The position numbers and the translations under genes were made by a program. Shown piece by piece: positions 1 through 12,869 of a stretch of 64,000 nucleotides of DNA. Each line of letters begins with the position of its first letter. Position 1 is the stretch's first letter. The notes beneath the pieces are model-generated. The model was not told where the DNA came from and searched no databases. It saw only the letters and a list, made by a program, of their open reading frames with translations. This DNA is from Erigeron canadensis (taxonomy: Eukaryota > Streptophyta > Magnoliopsida > Asterales > Asteraceae): NCBI RefSeq assembly GCF_010389155.1, contig NC_057768.1, positions 46,479,633-46,543,632 of the forward strand, in the 5' to 3' direction.

Positions 1-179
1 AAAAGCAAACACCTTTGATGTCTAAATGAAATAAGCATTTTTGATTAAGTCACGACATTTTCATAAAGTCCTTAAACAAACATACTAATTAATAGGTGAA
101 ACAAGGGTCTCCGTAAACAATGTTGAATGTTCCTTAAAAACACGTCAATAAGTGTCGGGATAAAAGCGACCTGACTACA

Positions 180-1132
180 TCAAACCAGTTTCGAGTTAAA
201 AAAAATCTTCTGAAATTTTGTCAACACAACCCACTTATTTTCGTTTGTCACATAATGTGTTATAGAATACCACAAATCGAGTGATATTAGAGGAAATGGG
301 TGGGCTAGATACCATTTACCTTCTTCAAGGATCCACACATGTAAATTTTCATCTCCCGATAGCCAGTGGCAGCAAGTGCCTTGTTCGGAATCCACGAAAG
401 GCACCTCATATGAGATTGCTCCGAATTTACATCAAATGTGATTATGAAACTACCTCCAACAACTGACTCCCTAACAGTGAAATGCATAATACCACCACAC
501 AAAGTACCAGATGACCAAACGAGTGGTTAGGTAATCCGATAGTAGTATAAGAGGTAAGTTTCTCTAGGATTCTTCACTCCTAGAGTACACATTGACACCA
601 AGTACATACACCAACCTTACGCCTTACGTACAAGCCTTTAAAATCATCATGAGTATCGGTCTACAGACCAACACCATCAAAAATATCTTCATATTTACCA
701 TTAGAATAGGGGTAGCAACCATCGGAAAGCGGTAGTGACTGGGTACCAAAGAAACAACTCAAATGTATATATGCTTCAGGTAAACACACACTAATCCATT
801 CAAATGCATGTGAAAGAATAGAGACGTCATTGAATATGTTATTAATTATGTGACCGATGATTGAAAGAAATGGTCATGATGGTGGTTGGCTCATAATCAT
901 GGGTTTCAAAGTTTATTGGATGGATAGAGGAGGTTTGATCTTTAATTAGAAGAACTTTCTGATTAGATGAAACTAATGAGCAAGAATAATAGTGTTCCCT
1001 TACAAATATAAAGACGTCTCCTTAAAGTAAGGCATACCATGCCTTACATACACTCTTGGAATGATTAACAACCTTTGGTGGCACCGTTGTCGATATCTCG
1101 AACACGATCATTTCAAAAGAAAGTTCAGCCAT
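180..1132 (-). pseudogene. F-box protein relic (F-box plus F-box-associated domain)
   Basis: Read on the minus strand, an ATG at 1132-1130 opens a peptide starting MAELSFEMIVFEI and containing VCKAWYALL. This is the classic start of a plant F-box domain, the part of a substrate receptor that docks on SKP1 in an SCF ubiquitin ligase. The frame closes after about 36 codons. Further down, minus-strand segments near 500-310 (CGGIMHFTVRES, FIITFDVNSEQ) and 404-180 (HVWILEEGKWYLAHPF) resemble the beta-strand repeats of the F-box-associated domain, but lie in different frames. The order matches a normal F-box/FBA gene, with stops and frameshifts between the parts. I read it as a decayed gene; the substrate is unknown. 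A gene split by unusual introns is less likely. Confidence 0.6.
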
Positions 1133-1932
1133 AGTGTGTTTTTATGTGTTAAATAGGGTGTAAAGAGGCTATGGTGTGTTGTTATGTGAAATGTTTAAAA
1201 TTTGTATGTATGTATTTATAAGGGAATGGAAAGTAATTGAAAAAGAAGATAAAATAAAATAAAACGGCTAGGTTTCCAAATTCTCACGTTCTAAAGAGGA
1301 CGGTTCTGAGAATGTGAAGCGGGAATGCGACAATGTCAATAACGTTTTAAGAAAGGCTCCCAGAACGCACGAAAATGTGGTCGAACATTTGGTGGTGATG
1401 TTAAGAATTTCAGAACGCAAAAATTGGCTCCAGAATTTGCTTCTTGACATAGGCTTCATTGCCTATAATTCTATAAATATCAAAGTCAGAATTGAAGAAG
1501 AGCAACGACATTCCTAGGAAACTTCTCTCATGACATTCGTTACCTACAAGGGTGTTCAACTCGGTCTTTGTTTTGTTTCTAAATATCTCTTAGACTAATA
1601 TGTAGTTAACGATTATTAAAGGAGATTTTATTTTTATTCAACAAGTTGGATTACAAGTTATTAGGATCTTTTATCACTCATCTAGTTTGTAGTTTATTTC
1701 TATTTTTTTAGTGACAAATCTATTTTACTCGTAAAGGACAACTGGACAAGTTAGTAGTGTCAACTTGCCAAATATAGACAAGTTTTGACCAGCTTTGAAG
1801 CCAATGAGGAGTTGTCACGTGTCCATCTGTTTTTTTTTTAAATAGTAGTGTGTACGTGTCAAAATATGCCAAATTGTTTTTACACTTTTAGAGCATGAAT
1901 GAATATCTTTCAAAATACTTAGATTTTTAGTC
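1133..1932. other. intergenic, nothing recognised
   Basis: AT-rich sequence with no recognisable coding region on either strand. The short open frames at 1268-1517 show no family resemblance. Confidence 0.5.
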
Positions 1933-1940
1933 CTTGAAAC

Positions 1941-2217
1941 TAGGGATGTGTAAAGGGCCTGATCCGTAACAACCCGCGACCCATAAGTGCATGAAAATCG
2001 GAACTGTGACCGGGCCTGTTAAGGTTCGGTTCGGGTTTGGGCGGGGCGCAAGTTTCCTTAACCTTTTTTCGGTTTTTGCCTTCACCTGACCCAGCTCGAC
2101 TCGCCCAACCCGTAACCCAAAAATGCACCAAAAGCTTTACCCGTAATCTGACCCCTTAGCCCTTCGGGTGGGTCGGTCTGGGTCGGGTACGGGTCAACAG
2201 TTTTTTTCTCATCCCTA
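1941..2217. mobile_element. hAT-type MITE with 8-bp target duplication
   Basis: The 277-bp element starts TAGGGATG and ends CATCCCTA, its inverted complement. It is flanked on both sides by the same 8 bp, CTTGAAAC (1933-1940 and 2218-2225). An 8-bp target-site duplication with short terminal inverted repeats is the signature of hAT transposons. The interior is unusually GC-rich, with many ACCC/GGGT runs, and encodes no transposase, so it is non-autonomous. Confidence 0.85.
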
Positions 2218-2225
2218 CTTGAAAC

Positions 2226-3651
2226 GACTAATAATCCAAAATAATTACACTTAGTCCCTGAAATGGTCAGATCAAAAAAAAAAAAACACTTTTAGTCCCT
2301 AAACAACTAAAACTTGATTTCACTCTATAAATACAATGCATTTCATCATAAATTTCACTACAATTTCACAAACATCTTCAGTTTTTATTCGGTTCAACAT
2401 TTTACTTCTTTTTTCACTTTCAAATGACTTCTTCGCTAAACAAAGTTCATTACCGCTACCGCCATACGCCACCACCACCCATCACTACTACCAACGTCGT
2501 CGCCATTACACCATTGTGTCGCATAGATACTATCCTAGTCTATATAAAACTAACAATTCAAATACAATATCAAGTATTTAAATGAGTTCTTTTGGTTGAC
2601 CGATACTTCATATTATTTCATTCATATAATGTTGGTTATTGTAAAATAAATATTTATTAAAGTAAAATTTATAATATATAAATTATTATACTAAAAAATT
2701 CACAGAAAATCAATATATACTAATGCACAAGGAATATACTTAAATAAAATATTATACTATTTGTTTTATTATAATATTTGTATGCATCATTTTGGACCTA
2801 GAGCAATTGTTTTAGTAGCCTTAAACATAAGACCTGTCTAGCTAGTATATGACCTGTCTAACATATAAGACCATCAAAGGTATATATATAAACTATCAAT
2901 GACTCAATGAGTATGTACTAATTAATATAATGGATTTTGTGTTGGTAGCCAAGGTAATGAATAACATGTAATAAAATATAATACTTAAAATTAACCACTT
3001 ACTAAAAACTATATTTAAAGTCACTATCATTTTAAAGCTACTAAAACGTCTTATCTATTACCCAAAAGCTTTTTTTTAAAAATATAATACTTAATTCCCT
3101 AAAGTCACTGCTGCTTGATTAGTATGTACTCAATTCTTTAATTTCGCAGTTTCAGATGTAATAAAATATAATACTTAAAAATAACCAATTGTTTCAGATA
3201 TATACAATATTTTAAAACGTCTTATCTATTACCCAAAAGCTTTTTTTTTTTGAACATTATTACCCAAAAGCTTTAAAATAGCAAACGTAATTTTTAATTA
3301 ATACTTATATAGAACATCATTAATTTACAATATAAACGTTATAAGTTTAAATGTTTTGGGCATTGTATTACGTCTATTAATACTTCATTAAAACTGGGTA
3401 TCATTCAATCTTAATTTAAATTATTACTACAGTAGTAATTGGACACGTGGCCCCTTAAAGTCCATGCGTTGATTTAAAAATTGTGATTGGTTGATTATGT
3501 AGTTGGTGGTCTTTTTTGTTTCCGACCCCTCAAATAAGGATGGATTTTTTATTGACCCGGTTTATAAATAGTTTTGAACTCAGGTCACTCAGTTTTGATC
3601 TTTCAAATATATCTGAAACTATCATTTTAAAGTCACTGCTGCTTGATTAAT
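2226..3651. other. AT-rich 5' flank with local duplications
   Basis: This stretch upstream of the RKD-like gene contains local direct duplications. A block with ATAAAATATAATACTTAAAA occurs near 2971 and again near 3160. A block with ACGTCTTATCTATTACCC occurs near 3045 and again near 3215. The short open frame at 2336-2581 has no family resemblance. No other gene is seen. Confidence 0.6.
3101..3155 (+). repeat. chimeric relic of the RKD-like gene
   Basis: The 20 bp at 3101-3120 (AAAGTCACTGCTGCTTGATT) match 3629-3648 just upstream of the RKD-like start codon. They run straight into a segment around 3128-3151 that matches 6106-6129 exactly, which is the end of that gene's last intron plus its AG acceptor and the first exon bases. 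The two parents are 2.5 kb apart, so this looks like the scar of a second gene copy whose middle was deleted. Confidence 0.65.
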
Positions 3652-6456
3652 ATGGCCTATCATTCTATAATGATTCGGGGAACCAACCAAACAACAAGTG
3701 GTGTCATCAGAGAGTATGATGAGGATGCACCAGGCAACTACTTCCAAGCAGGTTCTAGCTCAAAATTATAATTATATATTTTTAATTATTAATTGATGCT
3801 TATATAGTCCTTTAGCCTAGGTTTATTATTTGTATATTGATTGAAGTGTGAAATAAAAATTTTGTATTACTGCTACCCTCACTCTCTCTCTCTCAAAAAA
3901 AAGTCAACTTCAGTTTCTAGCTTCATTTCCTTCGGCTTTTGCAATCATTGCCGGATCCGGTGGTGGAGCGGCTTCTGCTATTCGATCTAGGCTGAGATGA
4001 TAGACGGGATAAGAGAAGATTGAAAAGTATTGATGGATTAGAAATCTGATATATATATATAAAAAAAAAGTGATATTAAAACTTCTTCTCTTTCCCTAGT
4101 TAATTCTTATGATTATCAATACAATCTAGAGAGTTTCAGTTGTTTTTTGAGCTTGATTTGGTTGAGAAAAAGTTAGATATGTGATGATTATTCAATTAGG
4201 ATCATATCGATCTGCTTTTTGCCTAACAAGTTTAACCAGTCAACCAAATCATGTAATTTTGTTCACTGGAGAATAGTTTTCCTTAATACCTATACCATTT
4301 TGCAATTTTAATATTGTAGCTGCTACTGAAGCTAATGGCGATGAACTTGGTGAACTTCTCAAGCTACTTGATGAGGTATGTCTTATTTCACAACCATGTG
4401 TTATATATATATATGAATTATATGCACCGGCCGGATCGATAGATCAAGTGTATCACACTTTGTCCCTCACATTTGTTACACAAAAAGCCATATATATATA
4501 TATGCTAGAAGTAGTTTCAGGCCGGATATGCATATATATTTTTAGTTATGCTCATACATGTAGGTGTTCTATATATTAGATTTGTGTAAATAATTAAGTT
4601 CTTAATTTTATGTTCTTTGAGTTAGAAGATAAATATATATACCGATGACAGGATGATCAATTAAGACATACATATAGATTGAGTAGTAATTTCTGAAATT
4701 GACTAGGTTATCTGCAGAAAGTTTCTAAATATAGAAACGTAGATTCACTAGATCCAGTGCATGTATATCTGTATTAATTCGGAGAATATTTTGCTACTAA
4801 AAGACTTTTATTAGTTGCAAAAGTTAGGGTGACATCAAGTGGTTTTAAATATAGATCTCCAAGCTGAAAGTACTTTTACTGATGAGATTGTAATCTTACA
4901 ATTGGATTTCCAATCGAAGCAAAGTTTGTAGCTAGATTTACATTTTGGAATATTGATTATGAATCCATATGCATCTTTGTTAAACTTTGTGGTTGTAACA
5001 TTTTTTTTTTCTAGCTACGTAGGTACATATATAGATTGCTGCTAGTATTTAATAAAATATACTAGTATTATGTTATCTTAAATTAAAAACACAGATAAAC
5101 TTGATAAAAATTTTACAAGAATTTTGATGGAATTGATACTATAAGGAGGCATATATGTTAATTAACGTACTCTTATATTAATAAAAAAGAATTGTTTCTA
5201 GAACTTTTTTCTTTATGTGGCATGTTAACATTTTTTGTTAAGCTATTTTCTAAAAATTTATGATGTCATAATTATTTTTTTTATTTTCTACAAATTCTTT
5301 TTCTTAAGTTTTTTAATTTTAATTTTATATCTACCATTGATTTATGTTAGTTACTTTTTATTTTTTCATCACCCTAATCAGTTTATATATTAATTTTTAT
5401 CTTTATAAGTATATTGTTATCTTTATATCAAACAATATACTCGTAATATAGACAACAAATTACATACAACAACAACAACGATACCCAATCCGACAAAAGC
5501 CGAGTTTAGGGGAGGTAGAATGTAGACAAGCTTACCCCTACATAAAGGTACAGAGGTTGCTTCCAAAAGGATTTCTGGCCAAAAAGAGGCAAAAGATAGG
5601 GTTCAACCGGACAATAGGGTTCAACCGGACAAATAGGGTTCAAAGAAGCAAATAGGGTTCAACCGGACATACATAAAACTCTCCTAAATTACATACATAA
5701 GTCTATATATTTGTTCGTTTTAACTTTTTAATTAAGCGGTCCGGGTTAAACCCGGGTTTATTAGCTAGTGATATATTAAATGAACCTATTTCAATTTTGA
5801 GCCAGTTTCATCATCATATATTACCATAATAAATTAGAGTAAAATTCAACTTGCTTTACTTTCAGATCAACGCCGATGGGTCACAAAAGAAGAGGCGCAA
5901 CACTAAGTCAAAGCGCATAACACTTCCTGATCTTGAACCTTTTTTTTGGAAATTTCCTCTTTATCATGTTTGTAAAAAGTTTGGAGGTAAACTTCTATAT
6001 TTACTAGCTAGGCTCTATCCGATCATTTAAAGACGTCATACGTATAGCAAGAATTATATATATTACAGTATTATTGTATTATTGTCATTATTATTATTTT
6101 CTTACACTCAATTCTTTAATTTCGCAGTTGGTGAAACCACCTTTAGGACTATTTGTAGGAAGCTTGGCATCCCTAAGTGGCCATATGACCAGAAAAGAAA
6201 AACTAACACCAAACGCAAACAAAGAAACGCTAACACCACACGCGATCAAGGAAACGTCATGAACACCGTACGCTATCAAGGAAACATTAAGACTGTCAGG
6301 GTTCAAGGAAACGGCAACGTTGCCGTTAACACTACCGTATGCGATCATGGAAACGGTAACATCATAAGCGATGAGCCACCTATAGCGGAAATCTTTTACT
6401 TGGATGACAATCCCTGTCCGGATATGAGGACGATCATGCATGCAGGAGATTATTAG
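3652..6456 (+). CDS. RKD-like RWP-RK domain protein (4 exons)
   Basis: Model: exons 3652-3751, 4320-4375, 5866-5986 and 6128-6456, all with GT-AG borders and consistent phase, giving 201 aa. The protein opens MAYHSIMIRG. After a basic stretch (KKRRN) comes an RWP-RK domain at about residues 72-118: ITLPDLEPFFWKFPL, then VCKKFGVGETTFRTICRKLG, then IPKWPYDQ. The signature RWPxRK reads KWPYDQ, so the invariant first arginine is lysine and the RK is lost. The intron inside the domain lies just before the conserved valine in phase 1, the same position as in the NLP-like genes here. RKD proteins are nuclear factors linked to egg-cell and gametophyte identity. The tail is four degenerate repeats around QGN or HGN. 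There is no NLP or PB1 domain. Intron 2 holds a Helitron-like element and a SINE-like sequence. The coding frame is intact; expression is unknown. Confidence 0.8.
5464..5590 (+). mobile_element. SINE-like repeat (ACAACAACAACAA... type)
   Basis: ACAACAACAACAACGATACCC leads into CCGAGTTTAGGGGAGGTAG, then ACAAGCTTACCCCTAC, then AGGTACAGAGGTTGCTTCC. From memory this wording matches a SINE-like repeat family widespread in flowering plants. There is no coding capacity. Confidence rests on recognition of the motif order, not on seen target duplications. Confidence 0.55.
5593..5672 (+). repeat. short minisatellite, about 19-22 bp units
   Basis: Four tandem units are built on ATAGGGTTCAACCGGACA, the third altered to AAAGAAGCA. 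The array directly follows the SINE-like sequence inside intron 2. Confidence 0.8.
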
Positions 6457-8319
6457 AGCTAATTTGATCCGAAATTAAATTAGTTAAATACGAGTGTGTT
6501 ATTAAATTTTGTGTCCTTTTATGTAGTGATACTCTATCTATATTGGTTTTGGCGCATGTACCTAGCTAGTAATAATTTGTGACATAAAGTACCGGCCGCT
6601 GGTGGTACGTGGTGTGAGATTATATATTCGATCTGGAATTATCTGTTGGAATTGATTATATTATATATATATGACTGGCCGGCCATTTAATTGTGGTTGG
6701 ATATATATATAATGTACACAATATTACATGAATTATGCATGAAGAGAATTTTAAGTTGTTTTTGGTGGATGTGAAATAATTTAGATTACTTTTGTATATG
6801 TAGATGCAATTTAATCGTCTATATAGAGATCGAGTTCACGGGTGAAGATAGAATTTAAAGCATTGCCTAGGAGAAAAATATTTTTTTAATATAGCGAGTT
6901 CCTGATATAAAAAGTACAATTTTTTTTTATCCATGTTAACAATTACCCTGTAGTTAATATTTTTTCTCATTGATATTCAGTTAATTATAGAAATATACTA
7001 TCGAATATTTCTACTTGACATAATAAATTAAATACTTTTACAAATTTTATTAACTTCATTAAATCTCAAAAAAAAGAAAAAAAGGTTTGTAAAGTGGTAA
7101 AATACTCCGGTTGTGAATTAACTTGGTCACGTTTAACTATATATAAATGTTTGAGTTCAACTTTATTACTTCCAGAAGATCGAAAAATAAAGACAACCAT
7201 TTGTCCATTTATAATCAATCAACCATGCGATAAAAGCGAAAACATTCTACCAAGTCGTACAACATGCTCACCCACTACTTGGCCACTTGTAATTAAATTA
7301 AAGAACAAAAAAAAAAACACATGTTTAAACACCAAACCAAAACCCAAACCCACTTGGCTAATTGACAACCTACCGTACTTCAATTCCTCCCTCCACCTCC
7401 AACTCTCCAAACCCGTATATACAAGATACATAATATCTATACGAATATATGATATACGGTAGTTATATAGATTATATCATAAAAATATTCGAATATGTCT
7501 TATACATGATTCGTGAGTATGAACTAAATTATGGCTAAGGTAAACCAATGATCGAAACTAAATTATAATAAACAGTAATGTTTAGTTAGATTTTTGTATT
7601 TATCTTAAATTTTTAGAATCACATCAAAATCGGAACATGTAAGCATAATGGATGATGGAAAATAGCTTGTGATTTCGGATCGTAAACTCAAAATTTTGAA
7701 ATCTTCATATTAATAGCTTATTATAGGTGATAGGAGTTGAAGAATTGAGAAAAGAAAAAGAGACAACTTATTAATGAAAAAACGATCAATCAAATAAAGT
7801 TATAATATCTTTTGTATTAATAAGCCAAGAGTTAGAGTTTAATTTTAAGTCTAATAGAAAAATTGAATCTATATACAATTAAAAAAACTGACTTAAAAAA
7901 ATAAATAAATTAAAAGGACCCGTGTCGATCAAGGATTACACCACCTGTCATTTAAAGAACATCTTAATCCTGTTTTAGTTTATTCGTAGATATATTTTAA
8001 GGAAAATGATAAATATCATAACCAATTCTCCTAAAAATCCTCCTAATATATCCACTTGTTAACCCATGCATGGAATCCACTAATTCTCATTCCTAATCCC
8101 ATCCTTTGATTTTCCACATGTCACAATCTTATTAATTAGGAGAATTTTTAGGTTAATAGTTTTTTAGGATTGATCATTACCCATATTTTAAATATATAAA
8201 TTTTATTGTTAAAAAATAAGATTGGTGATGAAAATCTATATTTATGGTATTAATGAATAAAAATATTATATTTATTATAAAAGTCATAGTTATATTAAGA
8301 ATCTATATCTATATTTATA
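6457..8319. other. intergenic, AT-rich
   Basis: No gene recognised. A stretch at about 8020-8165 has inverted copies of TTCTCCTAAAAAT and ATTAGGAGAATTTTTAGG and may be an old MITE, but I see no clean target duplication. The open frames at 7094-7462 are simple-sequence translations without family resemblance. Confidence 0.5.
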
Positions 8320-8759
8320 TCTATACTATATTATAAAGTAGATTTTCTCTAGATTTTCAACATTGAACTTAAAATTTTAATATTGATTTTAAGTACATCC
8401 TAAAATGCCCCTCCTATTTATTCTATATTTACTTAAAATAATTATAATACCTTTTTTCTCTCCTCAAATCTCAACCAATCATTTTTTTCTGCTCCATAAA
8501 TCATTTTATTATTCTAATTCATTCAAAATCTTTTATCTCAAAAACTATACATCGATAAATTATAAAAATTATATGGGTGTTTTTAAAATTCCATGCTCTT
8601 TCATTAAAGTGGTCATTCGATATACATTTGACAAATTTTTAAATTCGAGGACGGAGCCCATTAGGTAGATCACCCCATCACCAACACTGCCGCCGACACC
8701 ATTACATCACCACCCCGCCATCACCCCATCACCGCCGCAACGCGCAGGTACCGTTCTCG
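8320..8759 (+). mobile_element. non-autonomous Helitron, about 440 bp
   Basis: The 5' border is A|TCTATACTATATTATAAAG, a typical plant Helitron start. The 3' region is rich in CACC/CGCC repeats, then CGCCGCAACGCGCAGG, then TACCGTTCTCG before T. The terminal CTCG departs from the CTRR rule, so the last bases are probably mutated. No helicase is encoded. Confidence 0.65.
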
Positions 8760-9292
8760 TATCAATTAAATAATTAAAAGTTTTAATTGTATATGGTATC
8801 TAAATAAATTTAAAAAATAGACAAATATAGATATAAACTGACACGTATCCCTTAAGAAACACGTCACATATTGATCAAAAGAATCATCAATCCTGTTTTA
8901 GTTTATTGGTAGATAACGTACTATTAGGATATATATATATACTATTATTCAATTCAATTGGATATGTATATATATAAGTTATTAATTTTTTAATTTATTA
9001 TATTGAAGTTATTAGTTAAAAAGTGTGATTAGAAAGTGTAAATTATTGGTGAAAAAAAAATTTTATTAACTAAAATTAAATTGAAATTAAAAGTCAACTA
9101 AAAATATTGAAAGTTTTGATTTACTAATTATAATAACTGGGTTTAACTTTTATTTCTTACATCTACCTATAAAATATTTGCATCAAAGTTAATGTTGTCA
9201 AAAGAAACAAATTTTTACATATTCGAATGGATACATGATCAAACCCGTTCATTAAATGGGTATAGATGAACTAAAAAAAGTTAAATCTCTAA

Positions 9293-9655
9293 TCTCTAAT
9301 ATAAATAAAAGATAATTGTCTTTCAAAAGTATTTTTAAAAAAATGTGATGTGACAAGTCTACAATTTTATTTAAAAAGTCTTTATTTTAATTATGATGTC
9401 ATAAATAATTTACACTATTTTTAATTAAAAATAAGTCACTAAATGCTTATTTAAAGTTATTAATCTTTACTACAAACAAAGAAAATTATTTTATATAGTA
9501 TATAATATTCTTTTATGTTTTGTTAATGCAATAGGTATTTTATCAATATATAAATATTGTGTTATTTAATTCACTATCTCCAAAAATTATATCCATATTT
9601 TTAATTTTATAATTTTAACTAAACTGTCCCGGTTGAACCCAGGTAAATTCGCTAG
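9293..9655 (+). mobile_element. non-autonomous Helitron, 363 bp
   Basis: The borders are A|TCTCTAATATAAATAAAAG and ...GTAAATTCGCTAG|T, preceded by an imperfect hairpin CCCGGTTGAACCCAGG. Insertion between A and T with a TC start and CTAG end fits Helitrons. The 3' end resembles that of the element ending at 5768, so the two probably belong to one family. Confidence 0.7.
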
Positions 9656-10214
9656 TTAGTGATTAAATTATAATTAGATACAAACGACACAGAATATGGA
9701 TGTTATTGATAATGCAATTTTTATCATCTGAAAATATACACTAGTTATATACTCGCCGTATAATTGGTTCTTTTTTTTTTCGTTATGATTTTCCTTATTC
9801 ATAATCACATCACTATCTATCGACGTGGCCCTTTAAGCACATGGACTTGCCGACTTAAAGTTAATTTATCATTTTGTTTTTAATCCCCTCAAATAAGAAT
9901 TGTTGACTTTTTTCTGGACCGGTCTGATGTGATATGATCCCCTATCTCACGTACAAATAATATCTGACGTATCAAAATCCAAGTCAGAGCTGCTGGCCGG
10001 CCTATTCATTTTATTACAGATCGATATGGCGTATGAGAATTGATCATCCGGCCACAAACTCCAAGTGGTTCTCGAAGAGTCGAAGTTATAACTGTGATCG
10101 AGTTTTATTTACTAGCCCATATTCGTATCAGGCTATATTAATTAACAAATTAATTATATATAGAGAAAATATATATGAATTAAAAAAATTATAAAACAAC
10201 AAAAAAATATCGAT

Positions 10215-10310
10215 CTACTCGACACCATCGCCACAACAAATAGTCGCTGCCATCGCCATCGATCGTCATCACCACTAGACCGCCGTTGCATTATGCGAGT
10301 ATGATGCTAG
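10215..10310 (+). mobile_element. Helitron 3' end
   Basis: A CACC/CGCC-rich region leads to CGCCGTTGCATTATGCGAG and then TATGATGCTAG|T, a typical Helitron 3' terminus. I could not place the 5' end. Confidence 0.6.
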
Positions 10311-12869
10311 TATTATAAAGTGAATTAAACATTGACTAGATAAATTAAGCGCGGGGTTAAAGGATAAACAATGTCATCATCAATCAAGTCAAAAACTAGT
10401 TTTGCAAACGAGGTTACCATATTCCATATATCTTTGTACGATTTGGCTAAAAACAAACATTTATTTGACTTAACAAATAAAGAGTAATGAAATATCTTCT
10501 TAATTGATTAACTAAATAATTCGTCTATTTATAGTTAATTTCAAGCCTCACAAAAAAAAATCTAAAGGAAGTAATGAAAGAAGATAATATATAAATTATA
10601 GATGTTAAAATTTTATAGGATTAGGAGGACTATTAGGTTAAATTTAAAAAAATTAATCATATTTCATAAATTATATATATTCTTCTTCGTTAAATTCTAA
10701 ACAAAGAGACACGCTCGAGAACTTGGTGACCAAAGTTTGAAACATTAGACCATCCCCATCGGCATTGAATTTATTCTGGTTGGTCGGCTCAATTGGGCAA
10801 TTTTGAGTTGGGCGTACATTATATCCAACTGACTCGTTGGATTCACTGAACATAAGTCGTTCGCTAAATATTAGTCAACGTCGTTTGAGTGATTAAATTT
10901 AATGCCATGGATACTCGAGGCTAAAATATGCCACGTAGATATTATGCTATATATTCATCTTTCTGCTCAATTTTTTATATGTATAATTCATTGTTATATG
11001 CATATTTTTTCTTCAATTAATAATTTTACTTCATATATAGTTGAATATATACTATTTTATGTTAAGATTGTACAGTGATATAGTTGCTTTATCTAGTATG
11101 TTTGTTAAATATGAATATTTTTTTAATCTAAGTAAGTTTTCTTTTTTTTTTTTTTATCTATGATCTTATATAACTTAGTGTTTTAAAATAAAAAAATATT
11201 TCTAATTTCTTAAAATTAATTTTAATAAACAAATGTAAACTATAGAATATTATTATTATATATTAAAATAATAGTTTGATTGAGTTGTGAAGAGAGTATA
11301 AAAGTTGAGTTTATTGGGTTGGATAGAAATAAAAAAGAAAAATTAATTTTTTAATGAATAGCATCTTTGAATTGGATTGTGAATAGGAATGACTGCATCG
11401 ATTTACGTTAATCAACACTCTCGTGTGGTGAATTAAATTGGTCTTTGAATGAGTGGAAATTAATTATTTCAGAAGATCGACAGATACATGCAACCATTTA
11501 TAATCAATCAATCATGAAGTAAAAGGAAAAACATTCTAATTAAGTCGTATATGACAGTAATGACAAGTATATGCTCACATCACACTATGTTTTATGTTTA
11601 CAAACCAAAACACCAAAACCCAAACCCACTTGGCCACTTGCCAACCTACTACACTTCAATTCCTCCCTCCTCCGCCTTCTCATATATTTCTCAAAAAATT
11701 CAGACGATTAATATTAATTAATTTCATTAACATATATAGAATTAATCTCCCAAAACCAGGCAGTTGATATATATAGCATGCTCCACCACTGGTCGAATCG
11801 AATTGCCTGTCCGATCTAATAATAATAATATTTGTTTTGGGGTATTAATTAAGGTTTGTCTGATCATCTCCCACCTTTCTTTCTTTTTTTTTCTTTTACA
11901 GAACTGCTAATTGCTTAATGTCTCATTAAATCTATATATTTGTCTTACTTTTGGAATATATATATACACACGCGCGCGCACACACACATACATCTTGGGT
12001 CCATTTAGATATTTTGTCTTTTTACTTCATTTATTACTTGTATTTTTTGGATTCGATTATTTGGGGTTATATGTGTTTTTAGCATGCTTCTGGTTTGGTT
12101 AATTTGTCTACCAAACAGGCCGGTGGACGGAGGTTTATACATGTTGATGGACGGGGAAAAAAATAGAATGGACAGGGTACCCGAGTTAAGTCTTTATATT
12201 CCTTAATAATAATTAGAACGATAACCGTGAGATGTTGCGTGTAATTGTAGTAGTGGCGGTAATGGTTGTTGGTGGCATGCGTCGGTAGTGTGGTGGTGGC
12301 GATAGTGGCGGCGGCGGCATTGACGGTGGCGGCGAGTTGTACAAGTTATTGATAGAAATGTAGTTTTGATATATTGTTAAAAACTGAAAATACTAATTGC
12401 TTTATAATATAAAAAATAAACCAGTATAGATTTTTAATAATACTCGTAATAAATAATACAGTATCTCTATATATGATTAATAGTTTAACTGAATGTTAAT
12501 TGTAACCACACGTTAGCATGATGACATAGGTAAATAAAAGATAAAACAGAAAAAAAAGAAAACATTATTGCTCAGATTACGAGGTAATTTGTATTAAAGT
12601 TCGTAAGCTTATCAATTTAACATTGTAATCATTGTAATTTACTTCATTATTATATAAGAATTGCATCTTGCAAATTTATAACTACTATTGTTTTTACTTT
12701 CTTGATATATGCATATACTGAAATAGATATATCTTCTTTGCATTGGTCTTTTATTTGTATGCTACTTATCAGTTACGGTTTTCCTAATCACTAATCAGGC
12801 TAACTCCACTGCTGCAGTACAGTGTATGTAGAAATCAGGAAGCTGATCCAAACATTCCCGTATATATAT
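10311..12869. other. intergenic upstream of first NLP-like gene
   Basis: AT-rich, no gene recognised. A GGC/GGT-rich block at about 12245-12340 resembles the inner part of Helitron ends, but no clear border was found. A short CA/CG dinucleotide run (ACACACGCGCGCGCACACAC) lies near 11965-11985. Confidence 0.5.

Larger units (their letters stand above)
5171..5768 (+). mobile_element. non-autonomous Helitron-like element in intron 2
   Basis: The 3' end has a GC hairpin (CCGGGTTAAACCCGGG, 5741-5756) followed by TTTATTAGCTAG and then T, the standard Helitron ending (hairpin, then CTRR, inserted before T). The 5' end is proposed at the TCTTATATTAATAAAAAAG start, where the flanking base is C rather than the usual A, so that border is less sure. 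A SINE-like sequence is nested within it. Confidence 0.55.

Noticed and set aside
12177..12345. Another Helitron end (GGC/GGT-rich block)
   Set aside because: No hairpin followed by CTRR and T could be found at either side.
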